Origin: Sulfuritalea sp.
Lineage (GTDB): Bacteria > Pseudomonadota > Gammaproteobacteria > Burkholderiales > Rhodocyclaceae
Length of the DNA stretch: 64,000 nucleotides
Reading direction: 5' to 3'
Assembly: GCA_023229685.1 (NCBI GenBank)
Contig: JALNYT010000002.1
Span: forward strand, 620,001 to 684,000
In this document: piece by piece, positions 24,179-32,077 of the stretch
Layout: every line of letters starts with the position of its first letter
How positions within the stretch are numbered: the stretch's first letter is position 1
Translations under genes and position numbers: made by a program
Notes under the pieces: model-generated
Told to the model about the DNA's origin: nothing
Database searches by the model: none
Seen by the model: only the letters and a program-made list of their open reading frames with translations

Positions 24179-24991
24179 ATGGGACTGCTGGCCTGGTCTA
24201 AAAGCATCATGCACGGGGACGACAACGCGTTCTTGCCGGAGTCAGGGGCAGGGTTAGCGGAAGACAAGGAATCGGAACTGGCGGGTCTGGATTTCATGAC
24301 CGCGGTTGACGCCCACATGAAATGGAAGATGCAGCTGGAAGGCTGCATCAACGGCACCAGCACGGAGCACCTGCAAGTCGACGTGGTTTGCAGGGACGAT
24401 CAGTGCGAACTGGGCAAGTGGATCCACGACAGGGGTGCGGAAATGTTCGGCTTTTCCGAAACATTTTCCGACCTGAAGGCCCGCCATGCCGATTTTCATC
24501 GCTGTGCCGGCGGCGTGCTGGCGGCTGCACAGTCAGGCGACACGGCCGGCGCCCTCAAACTGCTTCACCGCGGCGATTACGTGCTGGAGTCGCAACGGAT
24601 CAAGAAGCTCCTGGCCCGGATGTTCGTCATTGCTTCGGAAGGCGAGGCCATCGATGCCCACCTGCGTTGGAAGGCGCGGCTCAAGGACTACATCCAGGGC
24701 GTCGGCAAGGAGGATCTTAAGATCGACGTTGTTTCCCGCGACGATCAATGCACTCTCGGCCAATGGATCACTGGTATCGGCGGCGAGCGTTTCGGCCAGA
24801 TGCCGGCTTTCTCGGCAGTCAGGTCATGCCACGCCCAGTTCCATCGGTGCGCCAAGGAGGTGCTGGTGGTCGCCCAGCAGGACAAGCGAAGAGCCCTGCA
24901 GATGCTGGAGGAGGGGGCCTACCCTGATGCCTCGAAACAGGTGGCGGAGGCCATTGCTGCCCTCTTCGAGGGGCAGAAAGCCGGATACTGA
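24179..24991 (+). CDS. Tandem CZB-domain protein
   Basis: A 270-residue protein with two CZB domains in series. In the first, DAHMKWK, DDQCELGKWIH and ARHADFHRCAG carry the ligands; in the second, DAHLRWK, DDQCTLGQWIT and SCHAQFHRCA. All eight predicted zinc-binding residues are present. The N-terminus (MGLLAWSKSIM) resembles that of the single-CZB protein at 20237 (MSILSWLKNTL), so the two are paralogues. It follows the GGDEF/EAL gene by 25 bp with an AAGGGGAG ribosome binding site. It has no output domain and may act on the cyclase in trans; that is inference. Confidence 0.9.
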   Translation: MGLLAWSKSIMHGDDNAFLPESGAGLAEDKESELAGLDFMTAVDAHMKWKMQLEGCINGTSTEHLQVDVVCRDDQCELGKWIHDRGAEMFGFSETFSDLKARHADFHRCAGGVLAAAQSGDTAGALKLLHRGDYVLESQRIKKLLARMFVIASEGEAIDAHLRWKARLKDYIQGVGKEDLKIDVVSRDDQCTLGQWITGIGGERFGQMPAFSAVRSCHAQFHRCAKEVLVVAQQDKRRALQMLEEGAYPDASKQVAEAIAALFEGQKAGY

Positions 24992-25208
24992 GTCACCTGC
25001 CAAACGCCGAGTATTCTGCAATTGCCTGACCCGGGTATTGCATGGAGCAGCGCGATCAGCTCGCCCAAGGCGGCGAGTCCGGCGCTGATGCAGGAACTTC
25101 CCGGAAACAGGCGGGAGGCCTTGAAAGCCGGCGGATGCGCCAGAACCGCGAATAAGATAAAGTAATGCAGGCATAGCGTGGGGCCGGGTCAAATTCTTTG
25201 CGCACTCA

Positions 25209-25222
25209 TTGACATGAATCAA
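25209..25222. promoter_or_regulatory. FNR/ANR-type site upstream of the cytochrome cluster
   Basis: TTGACATGAATCAA differs from the FNR consensus TTGAT-N4-ATCAA at one position. It lies 66 bp before the first cytochrome gene of the cluster, in an otherwise gene-free stretch (24992-25287), a suitable place for anaerobic activation. Confidence 0.65.
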
Positions 25223-25287
25223 AGCAGAGAAGATTTTTCGTAGCAAGCTACAACGTCAAATTTTTCTACAACTCTTATCGGAGTCCA

Positions 25288-25635
25288 ATGATGAAAACCA
25301 AAACCACTCTTCTGTTGACCGGGTCATTATTTTTCGCTCTGGCCGGCCTGACCCCGGTGCACGCAGCGGTCGATGAAGCTGCCGCCCAGGCTTTGGCCAA
25401 GAAGAATGACTGCTTCAAGTGCCATGCCGTCGACAAGAACAAGAAGGGCCCCTCCCTGAAGAAGATCGCGGCCAAGTACAAGGAAAAGAAACTTAGCGAG
25501 AAGGACGCCATAAAGCAAATGACCACCGGACCCAAGGTCAAGCTCGAGGACGGCACCGAAGAAGAGCACAAGATCATCGATACGAAGGATCCGAAAGAGC
25601 TGAGCAACCTGGCTCAATGGATTCTGTCGCGCTGA
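25288..25635 (+). CDS. Periplasmic monoheme c-type cytochrome (paralogue 1)
   Basis: A 115-residue class I type cytochrome with a signal peptide (about residues 1-26) and one heme motif, CFKCH, in a lysine-rich mature domain. The expected axial methionine is probably in the KQMTTGPKV segment. Small soluble cytochromes of this kind shuttle electrons between membrane quinol dehydrogenases and terminal or outer-membrane partners. It is closely similar to the gene at 27944 and to a decayed copy at 30120. A GGAGT ribosome binding site precedes a double ATG; the second ATG at 25291 is equally possible. A terminator follows. Confidence 0.9.
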   Translation: MMKTKTTLLLTGSLFFALAGLTPVHAAVDEAAAQALAKKNDCFKCHAVDKNKKGPSLKKIAAKYKEKKLSEKDAIKQMTTGPKVKLEDGTEEEHKIIDTKDPKELSNLAQWILSR

Positions 25636-25647
25636 TTCAGCACCACA

Positions 25648-25688
25648 CACTGCCGAGGCCTGGTCACCGGGCCCCGGCAGTGTTTTGT
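25648..25688 (+). terminator. Rho-independent terminator after monoheme cytochrome
   Basis: CACTGCCG pairs with CGGCAGTG around a GC-rich interior, followed by a short T run. It separates the first cytochrome gene from the CbcL-like gene. Confidence 0.75.
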
Positions 25689-25774
25689 TCTAAGCCGGCA
25701 TTTGTGCAGGTGTCTGCGAGCCGGACAGACTTAGGCAGCATCTGAAAATCATGAGCCATCGGGAAATCAACACA

Positions 25775-27781
25775 ATGCGTACCAACAAGTTTGCAGCCTG
25801 GATTGTGGCAGCAACGGTCTGCCTGGCCGGAACCTGGATCAGCGGCTCAGCCGCGGCGGCCGACACCAAGGACGCGGCACCTGTTTCGAGCAAGCTCGAC
25901 AACGCTGTTTGCCAGACCTGCCACGATGGCAAGAAGGGCAAATTGGAGGCAACCGGCGCCGATGGCGCAAAGGTGCCGTTACATGAAATTTCAGGTGACA
26001 AGTATGGCAAGAGCGTGCATTCCTCTCTGCAGTGCGTCTCCTGCCACAAGGACATTACCGACGCGGTAAGCCCGCACAAGAAAGACTCGGCACAGAAGCC
26101 GGCGTGCGTTCAATGTCACCTCGACTTGTGGGAAGCCGCCAAGAAAGACAAGCTGACCCAGGAAAAATCCCGCCTGGGAATCGTGGTGCAGAACATCGAG
26201 GCCTACAAGAACTCTTTCCATGCCCGGCCGAACAAGGAAGACAAGACCCACGTCAATGCCACCTGCGACAACTGCCACGACGTGCATACCTTCAATGTGC
26301 CGCCGCGCGGCACGTCAAAGCGGGCTGACGAGTGGCGCCGGACAGTGCCCAACGTCTGCGGCGAAAAATGTCATAGCGACGAACTGGAGGAATACAACGG
26401 CTCGGTGCATGGCAAGGCGCTCAACGAAAAGAACAATCTGAAGGCGGCGGTGTGCATCGACTGCCACACCTCGCACGCGATCGGCAACACCTCGGCCAGC
26501 CCGGTCAAGTTGGCATTGACCGAAAAGTGCGGCGGCTGTCATGAAGACAACCTGAAAACCTACCGCGATACCTATCATGGCCAGGTCAATTCCCTGGGCT
26601 ATGCCACTACCGCCAAGTGTTTCGACTGCCACGGCAGCCATGGCATCCAGAAGGCCGATGATCCCAACTCGAAAGTCAATCCCAAGAACCGGCTGAAGAC
26701 CTGCAAGCAGTGCCACAACGACAAGAAGCCCGGCATGTTCGACGCCACCGCCGGCTTTGTCACTTTCAGTCCGCACGCCAATACGCATGACTTCGCAAAG
26801 TATCCGCAGATGTGGCTCACCTCGAAGTTCATGATCGCCTTGCTGATCGGCGTATTCACCTTCTTCTGGCTGCATTCCGGGCTGTGGTATTTCCGTGAAT
26901 TGAAGCATCGCAAGGAGCGCGAAGCCTTCCCGCACATACGCGTCGGCGAGTTGCCGCCGGACGAGAAGTACTTCCGCCGCTTCGCGCTGGGCTGGCGCAT
27001 CGCCCACCTGATCTTCGCCATGGCGACCATGACACTGGTGCTGACCGGCATGACGGCGCTGTTTGCCGAAACGACCTGGGCGCCGCTGATGGCGGAGTTC
27101 CTGGGCGGTGCCAAAGCGATCAACATCGTGCACCGGGTGGCGGCGGCGCTGTTCGTCCTCATCTTCGTCATCCACCTGATCTATGTGGTGCAGGATCTGC
27201 TGCGCAGCAAGACATTCCGCTGGTTCGGACCCGATTCCCTGATTCCGAACTGGAAGGACCTCGAGGACATGATCGGCATGTTCAAGTGGTTCCTCGACAT
27301 GGGGCCGCGACCGCGCTTTGATCGCTGGACCTACTACGAGAAATTCGACTACTGGGCGGTGTTCTGGGGTGTCGCCATCATCGGCGGCAGCGGATTGAGC
27401 CTCGCCATCCCGCACATCACGGCGACTTTCCTGCCGGGTTGGGTGTTCAACGTCGCTACGGTGATCCACGGCGAGGAAGCCTTCCTGGCGGCCGTGTTCC
27501 TCTTCACGGTGCACTTCTTCAACAACCATTTCCGGCCCGACAAGCTGCCGCCGCCGGACATCGTGATGTTCACCGGCACCCAGCCTCTGGAAGAGTTCCG
27601 TCGCGAACACCCGGCTCAATATCAGCGGTTGGTGGATTCAGGTGAACTCGACAAGTACCTGGAAGATGCCCCCTCGGCACCGATGACGCTGGGTTCGAAA
27701 GTACTGGGCCTGACTTTGCTCGGAATCGGTCTGATGATCCTGATCCTGGTGATCATCGGCTTTGTTGGAGAATTCCACTGA
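25775..27781 (+). CDS. Nine-heme cytochrome c fused to membrane cytochrome b (CbcL-like)
   Basis: A 668-residue inner-membrane protein. After a signal peptide (~residues 1-30) the periplasmic part has eight CxxCH motifs (CQTCH, CVSCH, CVQCH, CDNCH, CIDCH, CGGCH, CFDCH, CKQCH) and one CGEKCH with a spacing of three. From about residue 340 a membrane domain with five to six spans and several histidines resembles the diheme cytochrome b of formate dehydrogenase/hydrogenase gamma subunits. The combination of nine c-type hemes and a b-type domain is that of Geobacter CbcL, an inner-membrane quinol dehydrogenase for extracellular electron transfer. Start 25775 gives a clean signal peptide; 25751 is an alternative. 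Function here is inferred. Confidence 0.85.
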   Translation: MRTNKFAAWIVAATVCLAGTWISGSAAAADTKDAAPVSSKLDNAVCQTCHDGKKGKLEATGADGAKVPLHEISGDKYGKSVHSSLQCVSCHKDITDAVSPHKKDSAQKPACVQCHLDLWEAAKKDKLTQEKSRLGIVVQNIEAYKNSFHARPNKEDKTHVNATCDNCHDVHTFNVPPRGTSKRADEWRRTVPNVCGEKCHSDELEEYNGSVHGKALNEKNNLKAAVCIDCHTSHAIGNTSASPVKLALTEKCGGCHEDNLKTYRDTYHGQVNSLGYATTAKCFDCHGSHGIQKADDPNSKVNPKNRLKTCKQCHNDKKPGMFDATAGFVTFSPHANTHDFAKYPQMWLTSKFMIALLIGVFTFFWLHSGLWYFRELKHRKEREAFPHIRVGELPPDEKYFRRFALGWRIAHLIFAMATMTLVLTGMTALFAETTWAPLMAEFLGGAKAINIVHRVAAALFVLIFVIHLIYVVQDLLRSKTFRWFGPDSLIPNWKDLEDMIGMFKWFLDMGPRPRFDRWTYYEKFDYWAVFWGVAIIGGSGLSLAIPHITATFLPGWVFNVATVIHGEEAFLAAVFLFTVHFFNNHFRPDKLPPPDIVMFTGTQPLEEFRREHPAQYQRLVDSGELDKYLEDAPSAPMTLGSKVLGLTLLGIGLMILILVIIGFVGEFH

Positions 27782-27785
27782 TGAA

Positions 27786-27812
27786 ATGGCCGGGCCTTGC
27801 CCGGCCATTTTT
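27786..27812 (+). terminator. Rho-independent terminator after CbcL-like gene
   Basis: ATGGCCGGG pairs with CCCGGCCAT around a five-base loop, followed by a run of T. The stem starts five bases after the stop codon. Confidence 0.9.
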
Positions 27813-27943
27813 GTTGCGTATGCTGGAGGTTGAGTTGATGTAGGATGCTTGGCGTAGTTTGCGCGGCTGGACTTTGCGTGCACTGGTTTTAAATGTGCTT
27901 GAACAGCACGATTACTTAAAATATTTTTTAGAGGAGTACCTGA

Positions 27944-28273
27944 ATGAAGATTCTTGCGAGCTTGACCGTGGCCTGCGGCCTGATGACGGCTTCGTTTGCC
28001 TACGCGGCAGTGGATGCCGATGCAGCGCAGGCGCTGCTGAAAAAGAGCGACTGCTTCAAGTGCCACGCCATCGACAAGAAGAAGGACGGCACACCCTACA
28101 AGGAAGTGGCGAAGAAATACAAGGGCAAGGCAGATGCTGAAGACAAATTGACCAAGCACATCACCCTGGAGCCGATGGTCGAGATCGACGGCAAGAAGGA
28201 AAAGCACAAGGCGATCAAGAGCAAGGATCCCGCCGAGATCAAGAACGCTGTGCAGTGGATTCTGTCGCTGTAA
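27944..28273 (+). CDS. Periplasmic monoheme c-type cytochrome (paralogue 2)
   Basis: A 109-residue cytochrome with a signal peptide (about residues 1-21) and one CFKCH heme motif; LTKHITLEPMVEI probably holds the axial methionine. Sequence, length and ending (QWILSL) show it is a duplicate of the gene at 25288. It has an AGAGGAG ribosome binding site. It lies between two terminators and so probably has its own promoter, unlike a co-transcribed duplicate. Likely a soluble periplasmic carrier between the neighbouring membrane cytochromes and the outer-membrane conduit. Confidence 0.9.
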   Translation: MKILASLTVACGLMTASFAYAAVDADAAQALLKKSDCFKCHAIDKKKDGTPYKEVAKKYKGKADAEDKLTKHITLEPMVEIDGKKEKHKAIKSKDPAEIKNAVQWILSL

Positions 28274-28293
28274 TAGTCTGACGGTTTGACAAA

Positions 28294-28349
28294 AATTGGC
28301 CGGGGATCCCGGTACTCCTGAGTGGGTACGGCCCCGGCTGCAATTTTTT
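28294..28349 (+). terminator. Rho-independent terminator after second monoheme cytochrome
   Basis: AATTGGCCGGGG pairs, with a small bulge, with CCCCGGCTGCAATT across a long loop; six T residues follow. Confidence 0.75.
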
Positions 28350-28407
28350 GGCGCCGGATGTAGGCAAATCAGTGCGCTGATGAGTGTTTTTTGTGGAGGA
28401 AGGGCAA

Positions 28408-29034
28408 ATGCTGCCTCGTAGAGTTCTTGGAAGCGTGCGCAAGTGGAGTAAGGGGAAGAAGGCCATCATTGTGCTTCTGGCCGGATTCGGCCTCAGCGTA
28501 GTGGTTCTGATCCTGACCGCCACGACGATCGTGTACACCAGCACGGAGGAGTTTTGCTCCACTACCTGCCACGAAATGACCACCAACGTGGCCATGGAGT
28601 ACAAGGGCACGGTGCACGACAAGAACCGCACCGGGGTGCGCGCCGTCTGTCCCGATTGCCATATCCCGCACGCCCCGATCCCTCTGTATATCCGCAAGAT
28701 GGGCGCGGTCCATGACCTCTGGGGGCACTTCATCTCGCACTCGATCGATACTCGCGAAAAATTCCTGTCCAAGCGCCAGGAGCTGGCCGAACGGGTGTGG
28801 ATCTACATGAAAGAGAACGACTCGCGCGAATGTCGCGGCTGTCATACCGCGGCGAAGATGGATCCGGAAAGACAGTCGGAGAAAGCGCAGGCGCGTCACG
28901 CCAAGGCCAAGAAGGAGCGGCTGACCTGCATCGACTGCCACTTCGCCATTGCCCACACGGAGCCCGAAGGTGGCGTTGGTCCTCAGGAATTGGAAGTGGA
29001 CAAGAGCCTGATATCCAAAGGGGCGATTTTTTAA
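28408..29034 (+). CDS. NapC/NirT-type tetraheme quinol dehydrogenase (copy 1)
   Basis: A 208-residue inner-membrane cytochrome with one N-terminal anchor (about residues 19-41) and four heme sites: CSTTCHEM (Cys50, Cys54, His55), CPDCH, CRGCH and CIDCH. NapC/NirT/CymA proteins oxidise menaquinol or ubiquinol and pass electrons to periplasmic cytochromes. The first motif has three residues between the cysteines instead of the usual two, confirmed by the codons. A GGAGGAAGGG ribosome binding site decides the ATG at 28408. A second family member follows 69 bp downstream. Confidence 0.92.
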   Translation: MLPRRVLGSVRKWSKGKKAIIVLLAGFGLSVVVLILTATTIVYTSTEEFCSTTCHEMTTNVAMEYKGTVHDKNRTGVRAVCPDCHIPHAPIPLYIRKMGAVHDLWGHFISHSIDTREKFLSKRQELAERVWIYMKENDSRECRGCHTAAKMDPERQSEKAQARHAKAKKERLTCIDCHFAIAHTEPEGGVGPQELEVDKSLISKGAIF

Positions 29035-29103
29035 TGCACGCGTTATTGCGGCGGTTTCCACGCGGTTCCATCGGCGTTGAGCGTATTAGAGGAGAAGGGC
29101 CAG

Positions 29104-29715
29104 ATGTCCAAAGTTCTTGATAAAGTCCGCAGTTGGGTTTCGGGTCCAGGATCGCTTGTTGTACTTGGGGTGGGCTTGGTCGTAGGCCTGATTTTCTTCG
29201 CCTCCGGCGCTGCATTCATGGTTTACGCCAACTCGGAGAACTTCTGCTCGAATGCGTGTCACGAGATGACCAGCACCGTTGCCGTGGAGTACAAGGGCTC
29301 CATCCACGACACCAATCGAAGCGGCGTGCGCGCTACCTGCAATGACTGTCATGTCCCCCATGGTTACATACCCAATTACATTGCCAAGTTGGGGCTGTTC
29401 TCGGACATTTGGGGCCACTTCGTCACGCACTCGATCGATACCAAGGAGAAATTCGAGGCAAAACGCTTCGAGCTGGCGAAGCGGGTGTGGGTCTATATGA
29501 AAGCCAACGACTCGCGCGAATGCCGGCATTGCCACACTACGACCAAGATGGATCCGGACAAGCAAACCGACAAGGCGAAGGCGCGGCATGAAAAGGCCCG
29601 CAACGAGGGTCTGACCTGCATCGACTGCCATTTCGCCATCTCCCACAAGGAACCTGATGGCCCCGGACCGCAAGAAATAAATGCCGCCAACGCGGCTGAC
29701 GCGGCGAAGAAATGA
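29104..29715 (+). CDS. NapC/NirT-type tetraheme quinol dehydrogenase (copy 2)
   Basis: A 203-residue paralogue of the preceding gene with the same layout: anchor at about residues 18-40 and hemes at CSNACHEM, CNDCH, CRHCH and CIDCH. The first motif again has three intervening residues. Sequence conservation along the whole length shows a tandem duplication, with divergence mainly in the anchor and C-terminal tail. AGAGGAGAAGG precedes the ATG at 29104. Both copies probably feed the same periplasmic cytochromes, perhaps under different conditions or quinones. Confidence 0.92.
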   Translation: MSKVLDKVRSWVSGPGSLVVLGVGLVVGLIFFASGAAFMVYANSENFCSNACHEMTSTVAVEYKGSIHDTNRSGVRATCNDCHVPHGYIPNYIAKLGLFSDIWGHFVTHSIDTKEKFEAKRFELAKRVWVYMKANDSRECRHCHTTTKMDPDKQTDKAKARHEKARNEGLTCIDCHFAISHKEPDGPGPQEINAANAADAAKK

Positions 29716-29735
29716 GTCTGTGGCAGGCGTAAGGG

Positions 29736-29765
29736 AAACGGGGCTGGCAATCTGCCCCGAGTTTT
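29736..29765 (+). terminator. Rho-independent terminator after the NapC pair
   Basis: AAACGGGGC pairs with GCCCCG-A-GTTT around a nine-base loop, with one bulged base, followed by T residues. Confidence 0.6.
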
Positions 29766-29806
29766 CGTCTTACCGAAGCTGGATGATCGAAACGAAAGGA
29801 ATTATC

Positions 29807-30055
29807 GTGCTAATTGACTGCTACGAATGCAAAGCCAAGGTAAGCGATTCAGCGGCTAGTTGTCCTCATTGCGGAGCCATACCCGCCGATCCGACCCAGT
29901 CGTTGCCGGTTGAGGTTGCTGACTTCGACATGAGATTCGGCTCGATGTTCTGGGTCCTCATCAAACTTTCATTTGCCGCGGTCCCTGCCGTCATTGTGAT
30001 TTATACGGCCTGGACCATTATTGGCGGCGTGATGAACCCGTTGTTGCACATGTAG
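29807..30055 (+). CDS. Small zinc-ribbon membrane protein
   Basis: An 82-residue protein with a zinc-ribbon start, CYECKAKVSDSAASCPHCG (two CxxC pairs), and one membrane span near residues 47-72. Such zinc-ribbon/one-span proteins are common and uncharacterised; they may be adaptors or membrane sensors. The GTG at 29807 is chosen because AAAGGA lies at the right distance; an in-frame ATG at 29783 would add eight residues. It sits alone between the NapC pair and a cytochrome remnant. Confidence 0.65.
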   Translation: MLIDCYECKAKVSDSAASCPHCGAIPADPTQSLPVEVADFDMRFGSMFWVLIKLSFAAVPAVIVIYTAWTIIGGVMNPLLHM

Positions 30056-30119
30056 AAGTTCTGATCGTGGAAGGAGTCACTGTCCTGAAGGGAATGGTGC
30101 TGCCTGCTTTTGTCGGGTC

Positions 30120-30264
30120 CGGCGCGGCGAAGAAAAGCTGATCAAGCACATCCGCACCGGCTCAAGGCCAAGTTCGAAGAGCGGCGCCGAAGAACAGCAT
30201 GGGATCTCGACGCAACCGATCTGATGGAGTTCAGGAGCCTTGCTCAGTGGATCCCCGCGCAATA
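30120..30264 (+). pseudogene. Decayed third copy of the monoheme cytochrome
   Basis: One frame reads EEKLIKHIRTG and later SGAEEQHGI; after a frame change the next reads EFRSLAQWIPAQ and a stop. These match, in order, the C-terminal half of the monoheme cytochromes at 25288 and 27944 (for example KQMTTG, GTEEEHKI and ELSNLAQWILSR). The heme motif and N-terminal half are gone, so this cannot make a cytochrome. Confidence 0.72.
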
Positions 30265-30442
30265 GCCGAAGCCGGGTTTGTTGAGGGCGACCCAACCAGC
30301 GGGGCGCAGCAGGCAATATGAAAGTCCATGCAATTCACCGGCCGCTTCAGCACTTCGCAGTCTCCCCGTCAAAGCCGATTGCCGAGACTTCGGCGCCAAC
30401 AGTTTTCTTGGGCACTGCGCTGCTTGCCGCTCGATCCGATAA

Positions 30443-32077
30443 ATGCGTCCTCTAAGTCTCAGGGTCAGAGTCAGCCTGTATCTGTTCATCGCCCTATCGG
30501 TAGCGATGATTCTGTTCACAGTACTTATCCTGAAGCACCGGCAGGAAGACATGCAGGACGTGGTTTCCCAGCATGTCACGCAACTTTCGGATGTGGTGGT
30601 CGCGAGCACCCGGTATACGATGCTGGTGAACAAGCGCGACATTGCTGAAAAGATAATTGAGGACATAGGCAAGCAAAAGGGCATTGAGCGGGTCAGGGTG
30701 ATCAGCGCGGACGGCACCATCATTCATTCAAACCACTCGCAGGAAATCGGATATTCGGTTCAGCAGGATGAGGAGCCCTGCGTTAATTGCCACCAGACCA
30801 GCAAACCCCTGCAACAGGTTCCCGACGAAAAGAGATGGAAGATTCATGAGAGCCCGGACGGGCATCGGGTTCTTGGCACCATGCGCGCGATTCGCAATGA
30901 GCGGTCGTGCTCATCGGCTTCGTGCCATGAACATCCTGCGAGCCAGTCTGTGCTCGGAATAGTGGACCTCGCCTATTCCCTCGACGAAATGGACCAGTCA
31001 ATGAGGACACATGCCCTGCATGTGATCAGTATTTCGGTTGGCTTCATTCTGCTCTTTTCCATCAGCATCGGTCTTCTCCTCCAGCGCCTGATATACCTGC
31101 CCCTGAAAGACTTGAAGTCCGGTGCCGAAAAGGTGGCTTCCGGAAACCTTGACCCTGATATCCCGGTGCGCAACGATGATGAATTTGGCCACCTTGCCGG
31201 TTCCTTCAACGACATGACCAAGGCGCTAAATGAATCCAGGCAGGAGTTGCAGGAACTGGTACAAACCCTGGAACTGAAAGTCGAGGAAAGAACCCAGGAA
31301 CTTCTTGTCGCAGAGGCCGAGATTGCGCAGGGCGAGAAGTTGGCCTCGGTCGGAGTGCTGGCCGCCGGCATAGCTCATGAATTGAATAATCCGCTGACCG
31401 GCGTGCTAACCTTTACTTCTTTGTTACGCAAGAAAATGCCGGACGGCAGCGAAGATGCGGAGGATCTGGACCTGGTCATCCGTGAGACCAGGCGGTGCGC
31501 CAGCATCATCAAGCGACTGCTCGATTTCGCGCGCGAGAAGGTTCCGACCAAGGGGTGGTTCGATCTGAAGCAAGTCATTGACGACACGGTGCGATTCACG
31601 GATCGGCCGGCATCTTTGAGGCATATCGAAATCAAAACTAATCTCGATCCGGAATTGCCTCTGGTGTGGGGCGACGCCGATCTGATCAAGCAAGTCATTT
31701 TGAATATTCTGGTCAACGCCCAGCAAGCCATCGAGGCCGAGGGAAACATTACTGTGGAAAGTCACCCTTACGTTGCCAAAGCGCCGGCCAAGCCCGGCGT
31801 CGAAGCCTTGCCGATGATCGAGATAGTCATCAAGGATACCGGTTGTGGCATTCCGGAGGCCAACCTGCAGCGGATCTTCGACCCATTTTTTACATCGAAA
31901 GAAGTTGGCAAAGGCACAGGACTAGGCTTGTCCGTCAGTTATGGCATCGTAAAAGCCCATGGCGGAAGGATCGAGGTAGAGAGCGTGGTCGGCAAGGGAA
32001 GCACTTTCCGCGTGCTGCTGCCGGTAACATCCCCGTTTGGTGACACCGAACAAAATGCAGGTGAGAGTAGCCAATGA
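30443..32077 (+). CDS. Sensor histidine kinase with periplasmic c-type heme motifs
   Basis: A 544-residue membrane kinase. Spans lie at about residues 10-30 and 194-215, enclosing a periplasmic domain that contains CVNCH (Cys113-His117) and CSSASCH (Cys156-His162, four residues between cysteines). HAMP (~216-270), a coiled segment, the phospho-acceptor HELNNPL (His312) and the ATPase boxes NILVNAQQAI, DTGCGIP and GTGLGLS follow. One or two covalent hemes would make this a redox or gas sensor. It overlaps the response regulator gene by four bases and stands among quinol-linked cytochromes, the likely signal or target. Confidence 0.9.
   Translation: MRPLSLRVRVSLYLFIALSVAMILFTVLILKHRQEDMQDVVSQHVTQLSDVVVASTRYTMLVNKRDIAEKIIEDIGKQKGIERVRVISADGTIIHSNHSQEIGYSVQQDEEPCVNCHQTSKPLQQVPDEKRWKIHESPDGHRVLGTMRAIRNERSCSSASCHEHPASQSVLGIVDLAYSLDEMDQSMRTHALHVISISVGFILLFSISIGLLLQRLIYLPLKDLKSGAEKVASGNLDPDIPVRNDDEFGHLAGSFNDMTKALNESRQELQELVQTLELKVEERTQELLVAEAEIAQGEKLASVGVLAAGIAHELNNPLTGVLTFTSLLRKKMPDGSEDAEDLDLVIRETRRCASIIKRLLDFAREKVPTKGWFDLKQVIDDTVRFTDRPASLRHIEIKTNLDPELPLVWGDADLIKQVILNILVNAQQAIEAEGNITVESHPYVAKAPAKPGVEALPMIEIVIKDTGCGIPEANLQRIFDPFFTSKEVGKGTGLGLSVSYGIVKAHGGRIEVESVVGKGSTFRVLLPVTSPFGDTEQNAGESSQ

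Noticed and set aside
25160..25290. Sigma-54 (-24/-12) promoter before the first cytochrome
   Set aside because: The GG and GC elements present are 12 bases apart instead of 10; the same was true before 28408, and no good match was found before 38621.
28368..28381. ATCAG-N4-CTGAT inverted repeat before the first NapC gene as an FNR site
   Set aside because: Symmetric, but the half-sites do not match TTGAT/ATCAA; recorded only as a short inverted repeat of unknown meaning.
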